The position numbers were made by a program, and so were the translations under genes. Shown piece by piece: positions 25,684 to 35,205 of a stretch of 64,000 nt of DNA. The DNA lies in the NCBI RefSeq assembly GCF_000328685.1, contig NC_019974.1, positions 3,029,001 to 3,093,000 of the forward strand, written 5' to 3'. The first letter of the stretch is position 1, and each line of letters begins with the position of its first letter. The notes under the pieces were generated by a model, which saw only the letters and a list, made by a program, of their open reading frames with translations, was not told where the DNA came from and did no database searches. Origin of the DNA: Natronococcus occultus SP4. GTDB lineage: Archaea; Halobacteriota; Halobacteria; Halobacteriales; Natrialbaceae.

Positions 25684-28026
25684 ATGACGCGACCGGAGCC
25701 GGAATCACCCCCGCGAACCGCCGCAGCCGAAACGAAGCCACCCGTCGGAGAATCCGTCGACAAAGTCGACGGCTGGGGGCTCGTTACCGGTAACGCCCGA
25801 TACACCGACGACGTCCCGACTCCCGACACCCTCGCTGTCCGAATCCTCCGGAGTCCGCACGCCCACGCTCGCATCCGAGCGATCGACACGGAGGCGGCAG
25901 CGTCGCTCGACGGCGTGCGCGCGGTTCTCACTCACGAGGACGTTCCCGACGAGCGCTTTACCCGGACCGGGTTCCCCTATCCCGCTCCCGCTCCGTTCGA
26001 CGAGCGCGTCCTGAACGAGACGGTCCGGTTCGTCGGCGAGCCCGTCGCGGCCGTCGCCGCACGAACTGCGGACGCCGCGGAGCGCGCGGTCGACGCCATC
26101 GAGGTTGATTACGACGTCCACGAACACGTCCTCGACGCTCGATCCGCGATGGAACCCGGGGCGCCGACACTTCACCCTGAAGCGTACGAGAATCCACAGG
26201 AGAACGCGGACCCGAAGCGCAATATCGTCTGTGAAACCAGCCACGAAGAAGGCGATGTCGAGGCGGGCTTCGAGAACGCGGACGCGGTCGTCGAAGGCGA
26301 GTACGAAACCCAGGTCGTCCAACACCTTCCGATGGAAGTGAACACGACGATCGCGTGGATCGACGACCGTGAGCGGTTGGTTCTGCGGACCACGACGCAG
26401 GTCTCTCATATCTGTCGAGACAAGATCGCCCGCGCGTTCGATCTGAACCGAACCGACGTGCGAGTGATCAAACCTCGCGTCGGTGGCGGGTTCGGCGTCA
26501 GACAGGATACGGTACCGGGTCAGTTCATCGCGGCGGCGCTGGCCCTCGAGACCGGCGAGAAAGTTCGGCTGCGTAACGAGCGAAAGGAAGACCTCCACGT
26601 TTCCCAGACCCGTCACGCCCAAACACTGCGTATCAAAACGGGAGTCCGCGAGGACGGAACGATCACGGGCATGCACGTCGATATCACCTCGAACACGGGC
26701 GCCTACGGCTGCCACGCGTTCGCAGTGCTCGCAAACGCCGCCCACGAACCGATGTCGGTGTACCCCTGCGAGAACCGTCTGTTCACCGGACGGGCAGTGT
26801 ACACGAACCGTCCGCCCGGCGGCGCGATGCGGGGATACGGCGCAGTACAGGGAACGTTCGGTCTCGAGAGTCACGTCGACGAAGTCGCCGCGGCGATCGG
26901 GATGGATCCCGTCGAATTCCGCCGTCGGAACACGATCGAGGCGGGAGAGGGAAGCTTCGAACCGGCGTACAGCGAGAGCGAAAAAACGCTCTCGACCGTC
27001 GGGGTCACCGACTGTCTCGAGCGCGCTGCCGAGACCATCGGGTGGACGGAGGGGCCGGCCGAACCCGAGGACGACCGGTACCGACGCGGATACGGCGTCG
27101 CGCTCACGATGGCCAAGTCCGGCGTCCCGAGCAGCGAGTTCTCCCGCTGTGACATGACGCTCGAAGACGACGGGACACTTACCATCCGGGTCGGGGTCGG
27201 CGACACCGGACAGGGTTCAGAGACGGTGATGGGGCAGATCGCGGCGGGCGTCCTCGGCCTCGATACCGAGTCGGTGTACGTGAAGGCAGACGACACCGAC
27301 GCGACGCCGTGGGACAACGGCGCGTACGCGAGCAGTACGACCTACATCAGCGGGAACGCGACCGAAAAAGCCGCTCGCGACCTCGCGGCGAGCGTCCGGG
27401 AGCTCGCCGGCGAGTGGTTCGAGGTCGCCCCGGAGTCGGTCGAGATCGCCGACGGGGAGGTACGGATCCCCGGCGAGGACGCGATGACCCTCGAGCAGTT
27501 CGCTGCGACGGCGTTCGAGGGCACGCGCGGTCCGAAGCGTCGCCTGACGGGACACGGCAAGCATTTCACGGCGCTCTCGCCGAAACCCTTCGCCGCGCAG
27601 CTCGCGGCGGTCGAGGTCGACACCGAAACCGGCGAGTTCGAGGTGCTTCGTCTCGTCAACGCCGTCGACTGCGGACGGGCGGTCAATCCGGCCAACGTGC
27701 GCGGACAAATCATCGGCGGGGCGGTGATGGGGCTCGGACAGACCCTCTCCGAAGAGCTCTCGTTCGACGACAGCGGTGCGCCGGAGCTCCGCGGTCTGCG
27801 GGACTACGACGTGATGCACGCACCGGATCTCCCAGAAATCGACACGGAGCTGGTCGAAACGTACGAGCCGACGGGCCCATTCGGCGCGAAAAGTGTCGGC
27901 GAAGTGACGGCCCTTGGGCCGCCAGCGGCGGTCGCAAACGCGATCCGAGACGCTGTTGACGTCCGGGTCGCCGAACTACCGATCACCTCATCGAGAGTCT
28001 GGGACGGACTCCAGGAGGGTCGCTGA
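25684..28026 (+). CDS. xanthine dehydrogenase, molybdopterin-binding large subunit
   Basis: A 780-residue Mo-hydroxylase. Landmarks are the N-terminal ARYTDDVPTPDTLAVRILRS (a/b hammerhead), RVGGGFGVRQDTVPGQF near residues 266-282, PPGGAMRGYGAVQGTF near 376-391, GDTGQGSETVMGQIAAGVLG near 505-524, VNAVDCGRAVNPANVRGQII and finally GAKSVGEVTALGPPAAVANA near 738-757 with the catalytic Glu. The active-site loop reads AMRGYG, the xanthine dehydrogenase type, and lacks the AYRCSFR of CO dehydrogenase. It should oxidise hypoxanthine/xanthine to urate. It is coupled to both neighbours (1 and 0 bases). Confidence 0.95.
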   Translation: MTRPEPESPPRTAAAETKPPVGESVDKVDGWGLVTGNARYTDDVPTPDTLAVRILRSPHAHARIRAIDTEAAASLDGVRAVLTHEDVPDERFTRTGFPYPAPAPFDERVLNETVRFVGEPVAAVAARTADAAERAVDAIEVDYDVHEHVLDARSAMEPGAPTLHPEAYENPQENADPKRNIVCETSHEEGDVEAGFENADAVVEGEYETQVVQHLPMEVNTTIAWIDDRERLVLRTTTQVSHICRDKIARAFDLNRTDVRVIKPRVGGGFGVRQDTVPGQFIAAALALETGEKVRLRNERKEDLHVSQTRHAQTLRIKTGVREDGTITGMHVDITSNTGAYGCHAFAVLANAAHEPMSVYPCENRLFTGRAVYTNRPPGGAMRGYGAVQGTFGLESHVDEVAAAIGMDPVEFRRRNTIEAGEGSFEPAYSESEKTLSTVGVTDCLERAAETIGWTEGPAEPEDDRYRRGYGVALTMAKSGVPSSEFSRCDMTLEDDGTLTIRVGVGDTGQGSETVMGQIAAGVLGLDTESVYVKADDTDATPWDNGAYASSTTYISGNATEKAARDLAASVRELAGEWFEVAPESVEIADGEVRIPGEDAMTLEQFAATAFEGTRGPKRRLTGHGKHFTALSPKPFAAQLAAVEVDTETGEFEVLRLVNAVDCGRAVNPANVRGQIIGGAVMGLGQTLSEELSFDDSGAPELRGLRDYDVMHAPDLPEIDTELVETYEPTGPFGAKSVGEVTALGPPAAVANAIRDAVDVRVAELPITSSRVWDGLQEGR

Positions 28027-28884
28027 ATGTCGATCCGCCACCAGACCGAGTGCGTTTGCGTCGAGAGCGTCGACGAGGCACTCGCGCTCCTCAGCGAGGA
28101 CACCGACACACGCGTGCTCGGCGGCGGCTACAGCCTGGTCCCGCTGTTGAAAGACGGGATCGAAACGCCGGACCGTCTCGTCGACATCACCGCCGTTCCC
28201 TCCCTTCGCGGCATCACGCGCGAGAAAGCGACGCTTCGTATCGGCGCGGTAACGACACACGACCGGATTGCTGCGTCGACCGCCGTTCGAGAGCGCGCCC
28301 GCGCGCTTGCGGACGCAACCGACTCCGTAGGCGACTTTCAGGCGAAACACCGAGGGACGATCGCGGGAAATCTCGTGTTCGCCGACCCGAAATACGATGC
28401 TCCGGCTGCCTTCCTCGCTCTCGACGGTCGGCTCGTCGTCCGCGGTCCGGACGGCGAACGGACGATCGACGCCGACGACTGGTTCCGCGGACCGGGCGAG
28501 ACCGCGTGTCACTCCGACGAGCTCGTCACCGAAATCGTCGTCCCGAACGCCCAGCGAAGCGGCTACGTGCGAACCTCTGAGTACTCCGGCTACGCCATCG
28601 TCGGCGCTGCCGCCGTCCTCGAGACGGACGGCGACGCCGTGACGAGAGCGCGTGTCGCCGTAAACGGCGCGAAGCCGTACCCGATTCGATTGCCGAGCGT
28701 CGAGCGAACGCTCGTGGGCGGTCCCATCGACGACGAGTCGCTGACAGCAGCCGCGGACGCTGCTTCTGAAGACATCGATCCAGCGGCGCTGATCGCTACC
28801 GACACGGCCGCCGGTCAGCACCGGCTGCGTCTCGTTCAATCCTACTGCCGACGGGCGATCGCTCGGGCGATTGCGGATCACTGA
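28027..28884 (+). CDS. xanthine dehydrogenase, FAD-binding medium subunit
   Basis: A 285-residue CoxM/XdhB-type flavoprotein. FAD-binding motifs are VLGGGYSLVPLLKDGIETPD near residues 31-50 and RGTIAGNLVFADPKYDAPAA near 109-128. The C-terminal CO-dehydrogenase flavoprotein domain has RTSEYSGYAIVGAAAVLE near 181-198 and RVAVNGAKPYPIRLPSVE. It accepts electrons from the iron-sulfur subunit and passes them on to NAD+ or another acceptor. Its ATG follows the large-subunit stop directly. Confidence 0.94.
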   Translation: MSIRHQTECVCVESVDEALALLSEDTDTRVLGGGYSLVPLLKDGIETPDRLVDITAVPSLRGITREKATLRIGAVTTHDRIAASTAVRERARALADATDSVGDFQAKHRGTIAGNLVFADPKYDAPAAFLALDGRLVVRGPDGERTIDADDWFRGPGETACHSDELVTEIVVPNAQRSGYVRTSEYSGYAIVGAAAVLETDGDAVTRARVAVNGAKPYPIRLPSVERTLVGGPIDDESLTAAADAASEDIDPAALIATDTAAGQHRLRLVQSYCRRAIARAIADH

Positions 28885-29044
28885 TTGTTAGTGATCCGTT
28901 CGAAAGGCAGTATCGAACCGAGGACTACGGTTCGGACAGCACTCCGACGGCGAAAACGGAATCGTCGCAGTCGAGCGCGCTACCCCTCGCTGTCGACTGA
29001 CAGCTGCGGAGCCGACTCCGTTCGTGAGTGACCCCAGCCGAGCG

Positions 29045-30463
29045 CTACTCGATCCCGACACGCTTGACGACGGCTTCGGCGGCCGTTGCTGCATCACTCG
29101 TGATCTCGTCGAGCGGCTCGTCGAACGATAGAACGTCGCGGCCGTCCATCACGAGAGTACCGGCACAGATCACGGTGTCGATTTCGAACCCCTGCGCCGC
29201 GTACACCAGTGTGGAGACGGGATCTGAACACGGTGTAAGGTGTGGGTGATCGAGATCCACGATCGCGATATCCGCCTGCTTGCCGGGCTCGATAGAGCCG
29301 AGCTCGTCCTCGCGTCCGATAGCACGCGCTCCGTCGATCGTCACCATATCGAAGGCGGTCTGTGCCGGAACGACGCTTGGATCGCGGTGATAGCCCTTGT
29401 GCGCGCTCGCGACCGCCCGAACGTCCGAAAGTGGGTTCACCGTATCGTTCAGGTTCGCGTTGTCCGTCCCCAGCCCGACGGTGACGCCACAGTCCAGCAT
29501 CGCCACAATCGGGGCAAACCCAGTCGCGAGTCGCATGTTCGCCATAAAGTTGTGTGCGACCGCGGTCCCCGTTCGCGCCAGCAGCCGTACGTCGGCCGGA
29601 TCGAGCTGCACGCAGTGACCGAGCAGTGCGCGATCACCGAGATATCCGATATTCCGCAGATAACCGACGCTCGAGAGGGCGATCCCCTGCTCTTCGACCT
29701 CGGCTTCGGCGACGTGGGCCGTCGTCATGACGTCGTACTCCTCGGCCAGGCGATAGGCCTCCTGAAATCCCCGCGTCGTCGTGGACTCGAGGACGATCGG
29801 TGTCGGCCAGACCGACTGGCGCCCCTCCGCACTCCCGTGGTAGGTCTCGATGAGCGCCGTCGTCTCCGCGATCGCCTGGTCGGTATCGACCGCGAAGCGA
29901 TCGGAGGGAGGACGACTCACGTCCGGATTCCGAGCCTGGATGTCCGCGAGCAGGGCGGCCATCGTCTCGTCCGGCGGACAGTCCGCGAACCCGGCGCCGT
30001 AAACGTTTCGAATACCCGATGCTTCGTACACGCCGAGTTTGGCGTCGATCGTCTCGGTCCGGTCCCAGATGATCTCGGTATCGTTCTCCACGAACGTCGT
30101 CACGCCGGCCTGGATGGCCTCCAGACAGTAGAGTCTCGCAGCGATCGCGTGTTCTTCGGGGGTCATCGCGACCGAGCCGGGCCGTTTGACGTTGTACAGC
30201 CAATCGTACAGTCCGCGGTCCGCGGCGAACGCACCGCGAAAAAGGATATCCGAAACGTGCGTGTGGGCGTTGATCAACCCGGGAACGATCGCTCCGCCCT
30301 CGGCGTCGATACGGCGATCTGCGTCGTATTCGGCCTCGATAGTAGCAGTCTCGCCAACGGCCGTGATACGATCATCGGTGATTGCAACTGCTCCGTCCTT
30401 GATGATCTCGCGGTCGGCGTTCTGGGTAACGATCTGCCCGTTCGTAACGAGCAGAGCAGTCAT
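29045..30463 (-). CDS. amidohydrolase of the guanine / 8-oxoguanine deaminase (TRZ/ATZ) type
   Basis: A 472-residue cytosolic metallo-hydrolase. The HxH site is GLINAHTHVSDILFRG near residues 61-76; other metal and substrate ligands are in MTTAHVAEAE (His), LLGHCVQLDPADV (His) and GVTVGLGTDNANLNDTVNPL (Asp). The C-terminus has GSIEPGKQADIAIVDLDHPH, the usual composite-barrel closure. In this family are guanine, 8-oxoguanine, cytosine and triazine deaminases. The context (xanthine dehydrogenase before, XdhC after) makes guanine-to-xanthine deamination the best guess; 8-oxoguanine is an alternative. The gene converges on the FAD subunit and diverges from xdhC. Confidence 0.88.
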   Translation of the reverse strand: MTALLVTNGQIVTQNADREIIKDGAVAITDDRITAVGETATIEAEYDADRRIDAEGGAIVPGLINAHTHVSDILFRGAFAADRGLYDWLYNVKRPGSVAMTPEEHAIAARLYCLEAIQAGVTTFVENDTEIIWDRTETIDAKLGVYEASGIRNVYGAGFADCPPDETMAALLADIQARNPDVSRPPSDRFAVDTDQAIAETTALIETYHGSAEGRQSVWPTPIVLESTTTRGFQEAYRLAEEYDVMTTAHVAEAEVEEQGIALSSVGYLRNIGYLGDRALLGHCVQLDPADVRLLARTGTAVAHNFMANMRLATGFAPIVAMLDCGVTVGLGTDNANLNDTVNPLSDVRAVASAHKGYHRDPSVVPAQTAFDMVTIDGARAIGREDELGSIEPGKQADIAIVDLDHPHLTPCSDPVSTLVYAAQGFEIDTVICAGTLVMDGRDVLSFDEPLDEITSDAATAAEAVVKRVGIE

Positions 30464-30718
30464 TGCTCCCCTCGACGATTACCCGCTGGAAACCTTGTTG
30501 TGGTGGAAACGCTCTCGTAGAGTCCAGTACGGACGCCGTATTCTCTCATCGACATTCACACGCATGGTTTGTGTACGATCGGATAAACGTTTCTTTCAGT
30601 CTACAGTTCTGAACCGATCACGGGTACTCCGGAGCTATATTTCGATTGGACCAGCAGTTGACGAGATACTTGCCAAGAGCAGATAGGTTAACACCTGGTG
30701 CTGTGATCTTATACCACA

Positions 30719-31855
30719 ATGACCTATTCACCTGCGCAGCCCTGGAATGCGACTAGCAGGGACGTCCGGCGGTCGATGCGAAGGCATCTGCGCGAGGAGT
30801 CAACGGCGATCGTTGCGACCGTTGTGAGCGTCGACGGATCGGGCTACCGACGGCCGGGTGCAAGAACAGTCGTCGAGCCGACCGGCGAAAGCACGGGAGC
30901 CGTCACCGCTGGGTGTCTGAAAGAGTCGGTGATCGATGCTGCTCGGAAAATCGTTGCGGACGGGGAGCCACAGTTACGAACGTTCGACCTTCAAGACGAC
31001 GACGATGCATGGGGGCTTGGACTGGGTTGTAACGGCGTGATCGATATCCTTTTCGAACCCCTCGACGCGAGTTTCCGTCCCGCTCTCGACGAGTTACGAG
31101 AGAATCTCCCTGTGACGGTTCTGACTGCCGTCGAATCGACAGCTTCGACCGTCAGCGCTGGGGACCGAACCGTCCTCACGTCGGACGGGTGGTCTTCGAC
31201 GGAGCGCAATTCGCTGCCGGAGCCGGTCGTAACCTCGATCGAGAACCGACTCGATGCGACGGCTTCGAAAGCGACTGGCAGTCTCTCTGTGACGACGAAC
31301 GCCGGAACGATACGTGTGTTCGTGAACCGCCTTACACCGACGCCGACCCTCCTGCTGTTTGGTGGCCAGGAGGACGTCAATCCAGTCACGTCGTTAGCTT
31401 CTCGGGCCGGCTTCCGCGTTCACGTCGTCACGGCACGAAGCGGTCACGCCGACGCCGACCGGTTCCCCGACGCCACTGATGTGTCCTCGATACGCCCGCC
31501 ACAACTCGGTGATCTCGTCGAGGCTCCAAGCAGTACCTTCGCTGTCTTGATGTCACACAATTTCATCGACGATCAGCTCGCACTGGACAGCCTTCTCGAA
31601 ACCGCAGTTCCGTACATCGGGGTCATGGGACCGCGGAAGCGGTTTCGGGAGTTACGAGAGTCGATGGATCGCACGCTCGATACGGCCGATTTGGACCGGA
31701 TCGCAGCGCCCTGTGGCCTTGCTCTCGGCAGCGATAGCCCGACGGAGATCGGCTTCAGTATCGTGAGCGAGGTCCTGGCGGTCCACAATGATCGGAGTGG
31801 GGGTCGACTAACCGAACTCGAAGGTCCGATCCACAACCGTTCCGAAATCGGCTAA
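30719..31855 (+). CDS. xdhC: XdhC/CoxI-family molybdenum enzyme maturation factor
   Basis: A 378-residue two-domain protein. The N-terminal XdhC_CoxI domain shows ATVVSVDGSGYRRPGARTVV near residues 33-52 and GAVTAGCLKESVIDAARKI near 60-78 with LGCNGVIDILFEPL near 101-114. The C-terminal Rossmann domain has TLLLFGGQEDVNPVTSLASR near 210-229 and YIGVMGPRKRFRELRESMD near 299-317, then CGLALGSDSPTEIGFSI. XdhC binds and sulfurates the Mo cofactor before insertion into xanthine dehydrogenase. It lies 3 kb after the subunit genes, in its own transcript. Confidence 0.93.
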   Translation: MTYSPAQPWNATSRDVRRSMRRHLREESTAIVATVVSVDGSGYRRPGARTVVEPTGESTGAVTAGCLKESVIDAARKIVADGEPQLRTFDLQDDDDAWGLGLGCNGVIDILFEPLDASFRPALDELRENLPVTVLTAVESTASTVSAGDRTVLTSDGWSSTERNSLPEPVVTSIENRLDATASKATGSLSVTTNAGTIRVFVNRLTPTPTLLLFGGQEDVNPVTSLASRAGFRVHVVTARSGHADADRFPDATDVSSIRPPQLGDLVEAPSSTFAVLMSHNFIDDQLALDSLLETAVPYIGVMGPRKRFRELRESMDRTLDTADLDRIAAPCGLALGSDSPTEIGFSIVSEVLAVHNDRSGGRLTELEGPIHNRSEIG

Positions 31856-31928
31856 CTATACGAAGGTACTTCTATCGCCAAAACGGGCCGTAGCGGTGTT
31901 ACTCCCCGGTGGTCTGTATTTTGGCACG

Positions 31929-32345
31929 TCACCTCATCGATAGCGTGACGTCGAACGCACCCTCGTGAAGCGTTCGCTCCTCCAGTTCTTTGAGCGTCTC
32001 TGCGGATGCGTCGATCGTCGCAACGTGGTTTCCGGCGAGTTCTCCGGCGGGACTGCTGAAACGGGTCGGACCGCACGCGACGAGGATCTCCTGTTCGTTC
32101 CGATACCCCGGGTAGAGCAACACGTCTCCACGGGACGGGTACGCCGTGTGGTTCTCTCGAGGGAGGTTCGGAAGCTCAATCTCGTCGATGTTGATCCACG
32201 TCGCGATACCGCTGTAGCGAACGTGCATCAGCGTGGATTCGAGGGGTAAAAACTCCCGCATCGCCTCGACCGACTCGGGTGCTTTCTCCTCGAACACGTC
32301 CGCTTCGAACGCGTAATCGGCAACGTCAATAGTCAACTGTGTCAT
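31929..32345 (-). CDS. DUF3830 family protein
   Basis: A 138-residue single-domain protein that I recognise as DUF3830, a predicted cyclophilin-like beta-barrel family of unknown function. Visible segments are ATWINIDEIELPNLPRENHT and SRGDVLLYPGYRNEQEILVA, followed by GPTRFSSPAGELAGNHVATI. It lies 51 bp downstream of the hydantoinase/carbamoylase gene on the same strand and between XdhC and the uricase genes, so a role in ureide or purine breakdown is likely. The chemistry (an isomerase, aminohydrolase or regulator) is not known. No signal peptide or membrane segment. Confidence 0.85.
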   Translation of the reverse strand: MTQLTIDVADYAFEADVFEEKAPESVEAMREFLPLESTLMHVRYSGIATWINIDEIELPNLPRENHTAYPSRGDVLLYPGYRNEQEILVACGPTRFSSPAGELAGNHVATIDASAETLKELEERTLHEGAFDVTLSMR

Positions 32346-32396
32346 GGAAGCTCCGTCCGAATATTTCGAGTCCGTTCTCTTAACTGTACGGGTCCG

Positions 32397-33692
32397 CTAC
32401 CGCTCGTCTTGTACTGCCAACCGTACGATCGCCCCTGCAAGGACTTCGACGCCGGTGTGACAGATCGACCAGTCGGTCCACTCCCGGGGAGTGTGCGAAA
32501 CACCGTCTTCAGACGGGACGAACAGTAGACCCGCGTCGGTTTTGCGAGCGATCTGCATCGTATCATGACCGGCTCCGGAATGTAACTCACCGGCTTCGAC
32601 TCCGATCCGATCTGCCGACGTCCGTAACGCCTTCTGACATCGACCGCTCATCGGTGTCGGTTCGATATCGTAATTGGATTGGTACGTGGTTTCGACGCCG
32701 CGTTCTCTCTCTAGTCGAGCGAGATTCGATTCGATCCGATCCACGATATCGATCATTTTCGCGTAGTTCGTACTCCGGATATCGATCGGGAACGTAACTT
32801 TCCCGGGGATAACATTAGTGGCACCCGGCTCGACGTTCACGTCGCCGACCGTCGCCACGGTAGTTCCGTCGGCGTCGGAGTGCTCTCGAGCGACCTCCGC
32901 TATCTCCCCGATCAGTTCGGTAGCGGGCACTAACGCGTCGACGCGGTCCGCCATCGACGTCGTTCCCGAGTGGTTCGACTCGCCGTGCACCGTAATGTGG
33001 CATCGTATCGTCCCGACGATATCGGTGACGACGCCCACCGGCAGGTCGGCCTTTTCGAGCGTCCGCCCTTGCTCGATGTGTAACTCGAGCCAAGAGTCCC
33101 AGTCCGCTGCGCTGATCGTATCGGTACCGGAGAACCCGATGTCCTCGAACGCGGTTCGTAACGTTGTTCCGTCGCTATCCGTCAGTTCGAGCGCTTCTTC
33201 GGGTGAAAGTGATCCTGCAGCGACGGACGAACCAAGCACACCATCAGTGAAACGGCCCCCTTCTTCCGCCGTGAACGATACCACGTCGATCGGATGGGCC
33301 AACTCGACGTCCGCTTCATCGATCGCACGGACGGCTTCAAGTGCACCGTAGACACCGAGTGGACCGTCGAAGATACCACCTTCGGGTACGGAGTCCAGAT
33401 GGCTCCCGGCGGCAACCGGCGGCGTAGACCTCGGTACGTCCGCTGGGCGATATCGACCGAGGACGTTTCCTACTGGATCGACGTGGACCGTTAGACCGAC
33501 GTCGGAAAACCGGTCTAAGAGGTATTCCCGGGCGCGTTTGTTCTCCTCGGTTCCGGGTAAGAGGGTCCGTCCGCTTCCGACAGCCGTTTCCACTCGGCCG
33601 AATTCGGCGTTCGTTTCAATATCTGCTTTCAGGCGATCGATATTAACGTTCGAGATAGCGGGGTCGATCGGGTCGTGTATGTTATCTGTCAT
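32397..33692 (-). CDS. hydantoinase/carbamoylase-family amidase, probable allantoate amidohydrolase
   Basis: A 431-residue M20-type enzyme. Zinc and catalytic motifs are AAGSHLDSVPEGGIFDGPLG near residues 90-109, TAEEGGRFTDGVLGSSVAAG near 141-160, WLELHIEQGRTLE near 206-218, ESNHSGTTSMADRVDAL near 240-256 and LHSGAGHDTMQIAR near 375-388. Located between uricase/allantoinase genes and xanthine dehydrogenase, it most likely converts allantoate to ureidoglycine, NH3 and CO2. It is a paralogue of the amidase at 3936-5171. The upstream GTG at 33710 is possible but ATG 33692 is preferred. DUF3830 follows in the same operon. Confidence 0.91.
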   Translation of the reverse strand: MTDNIHDPIDPAISNVNIDRLKADIETNAEFGRVETAVGSGRTLLPGTEENKRAREYLLDRFSDVGLTVHVDPVGNVLGRYRPADVPRSTPPVAAGSHLDSVPEGGIFDGPLGVYGALEAVRAIDEADVELAHPIDVVSFTAEEGGRFTDGVLGSSVAAGSLSPEEALELTDSDGTTLRTAFEDIGFSGTDTISAADWDSWLELHIEQGRTLEKADLPVGVVTDIVGTIRCHITVHGESNHSGTTSMADRVDALVPATELIGEIAEVAREHSDADGTTVATVGDVNVEPGATNVIPGKVTFPIDIRSTNYAKMIDIVDRIESNLARLERERGVETTYQSNYDIEPTPMSGRCQKALRTSADRIGVEAGELHSGAGHDTMQIARKTDAGLLFVPSEDGVSHTPREWTDWSICHTGVEVLAGAIVRLAVQDER

Positions 33693-33987
33693 ATTCGTAG
33701 GGCCGGACACGAAGTCCAGACAGCAGTCGAACGCTGAGCTCGGGTCATCGGTCCGGTTGTTGGGGGGACTCCAACTGACGTATTAGTCTTCCGCTACATA
33801 AATGTACATGGCTCCCAGAGTGGCGGTTTGCCCCGGGAAGATGACCACTGCTCTCGGAGTAGGTACCTGATCGCGGTTGGGTGGTCCCGTTGTCGCGTCG
33901 TCCGAGCCGCTAGATCCTGCGAACGGTAGCTCTCGATATGTTTGCATAATACAAAACGGTTATACGCGCTTGCGGAGAACGTTCGCT

Positions 33988-34797
33988 ATGAGCGAGTCGG
34001 ATTCACCACGAACGCTAAAAACGCTCAGTAGAGCAGTCAAGATACTCAATACCTTGATGCGGCTAGACGGGGCGCAAATAACTGAGCTCGCGGAAATTAT
34101 GGACATGAATCGGGGAACGATCTATACGTATCTCAGAACGCTCGAACAGGAAGAAATGGTTGTACAGAACGGAAATCAGTACGAGCTGGCGTACACGATG
34201 CTGGTGTACGGAGAGTACGTCCGGAATCAGAGCACGCTCTATCGGGCAGGGAAAGAGTACATCGACGAACTGGCAGCGAAGACGGGGCAGTACTCACATA
34301 TTGTCGTGGAAGAAAAAGGTCGGGGAGTCAATCTCTACAAATCGCGAGGAGAGGAAGCGGTCGGCAGCGAGTATCAATCTGCCAAATTTCAGCAACGCGA
34401 CTTTTTGCATATCACTGCGTCAGGGAAGGCGATACTGGCGTCCCTCGCCACCGAACGTGTCGATGAGATAATCGACGAGCACGGGCTCCCGAAGCGGACG
34501 GAACACACGATAACGAACCGACAGGAGCTTTTCGACGAACTCGCCGACATCCGGGAGAGAGGGTATTCGATCAACGACGAAGAGGAGATCGAAGGGTTTC
34601 GAGCAGTCGGTGCACCGATTACCGATCGATCCGGTGACGTTATCGGTTCGTTGAGCGTTTCCGGCCCCACGAGTATTTTCGACGGTGATCGGGTTCACAA
34701 TGAGATCCCCGAATTAGTAATACGCACCGCTAACCTCGTCGAGCTAAACATGAATATGGCCGACCGAAGCGAGGAGATCACCGAACAGATACCGTAG
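33988..34797 (+). CDS. IclR-family regulator of the purine island
   Basis: A 269-residue IclR protein. The winged helix is at residues 10-75 (TELAEIMDMNRGTIYTYLRT, QEEMVVQNGNQYELAYTM); the ligand domain has HITASGKAILASLATERVDE near 137-156 and EGFRAVGAPITDRSGDVIGS near 205-224. It sits between the divergent amidase gene and the uraD-uricase-uraH set, so control of ureide genes, with allantoin or a related ligand, is likely. Its promoter region contains an ATACAAAACGG element resembling the repeats found just downstream of its own stop. The frame is open to 33877 but ATG 33988 is the family start. Confidence 0.92.
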   Translation: MSESDSPRTLKTLSRAVKILNTLMRLDGAQITELAEIMDMNRGTIYTYLRTLEQEEMVVQNGNQYELAYTMLVYGEYVRNQSTLYRAGKEYIDELAAKTGQYSHIVVEEKGRGVNLYKSRGEEAVGSEYQSAKFQQRDFLHITASGKAILASLATERVDEIIDEHGLPKRTEHTITNRQELFDELADIRERGYSINDEEEIEGFRAVGAPITDRSGDVIGSLSVSGPTSIFDGDRVHNEIPELVIRTANLVELNMNMADRSEEITEQIP

Positions 34798-35205
34798 TAG
34801 TCGAATATATACAAACATCGGTATACAAACATCGGAGTTATCGGCGCGTCGAAAGCAGTGATCCAGGCGCCCGGACAACTGATCGAGCACTCCTCGAGTA
34901 GCATTCCAGGATTGTTCGCCTCTTTGTGAATATTGTGGCTGAATGTGGTAGAAATCCCAGCTATGGAGTATAAACAAAACATCTGTATTCATTTACGAGA
35001 GTATGGATGTAACGGAATAGCGGAGCTCAGAAAGAAGGGCCGCAGTAGCGGTCAGAAATGTGAGCTCCGAGCGTTCCTTGTCAAGAGGCGGAGAGAGCTT
35101 TGTTGTGATATACAAACATAGAGTCGGGATTGTGACCACTTACTACGGGGCAGTTTTCGGACTAAGAAGGAATTTTAAGTTGTAGCGGACAAGCTTTTTA
35201 CCGTA
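34798..35205. other. intergenic region between iclR and uraD
   Basis: 408 bp, AT-rich, no gene. It contains a tandem 14-bp repeat (34808-34835), a related copy at 35109-35120 and a TATA-like TTTTAAG near 35173-35179, some 30 bp before uraD. Likely the control region for the ureide genes. Confidence 0.55.
34808..34835. repeat. tandem 14-bp repeat TATACAAACATCGG
   Basis: Two perfect head-to-tail copies at 34808-34821 and 34822-34835, just after the iclR stop. A third partial copy (TATACAAACATA) is at 35109-35120. The IclR promoter upstream has a related ATACAAAACGG. These could be operator half-sites. Confidence 0.5.

Noticed and set aside
25684-28026. Carbon monoxide dehydrogenase large subunit
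   Set aside because: The active-site loop reads AMRGYG rather than the AYRCSFR of CO dehydrogenase, and all neighbours are purine genes.
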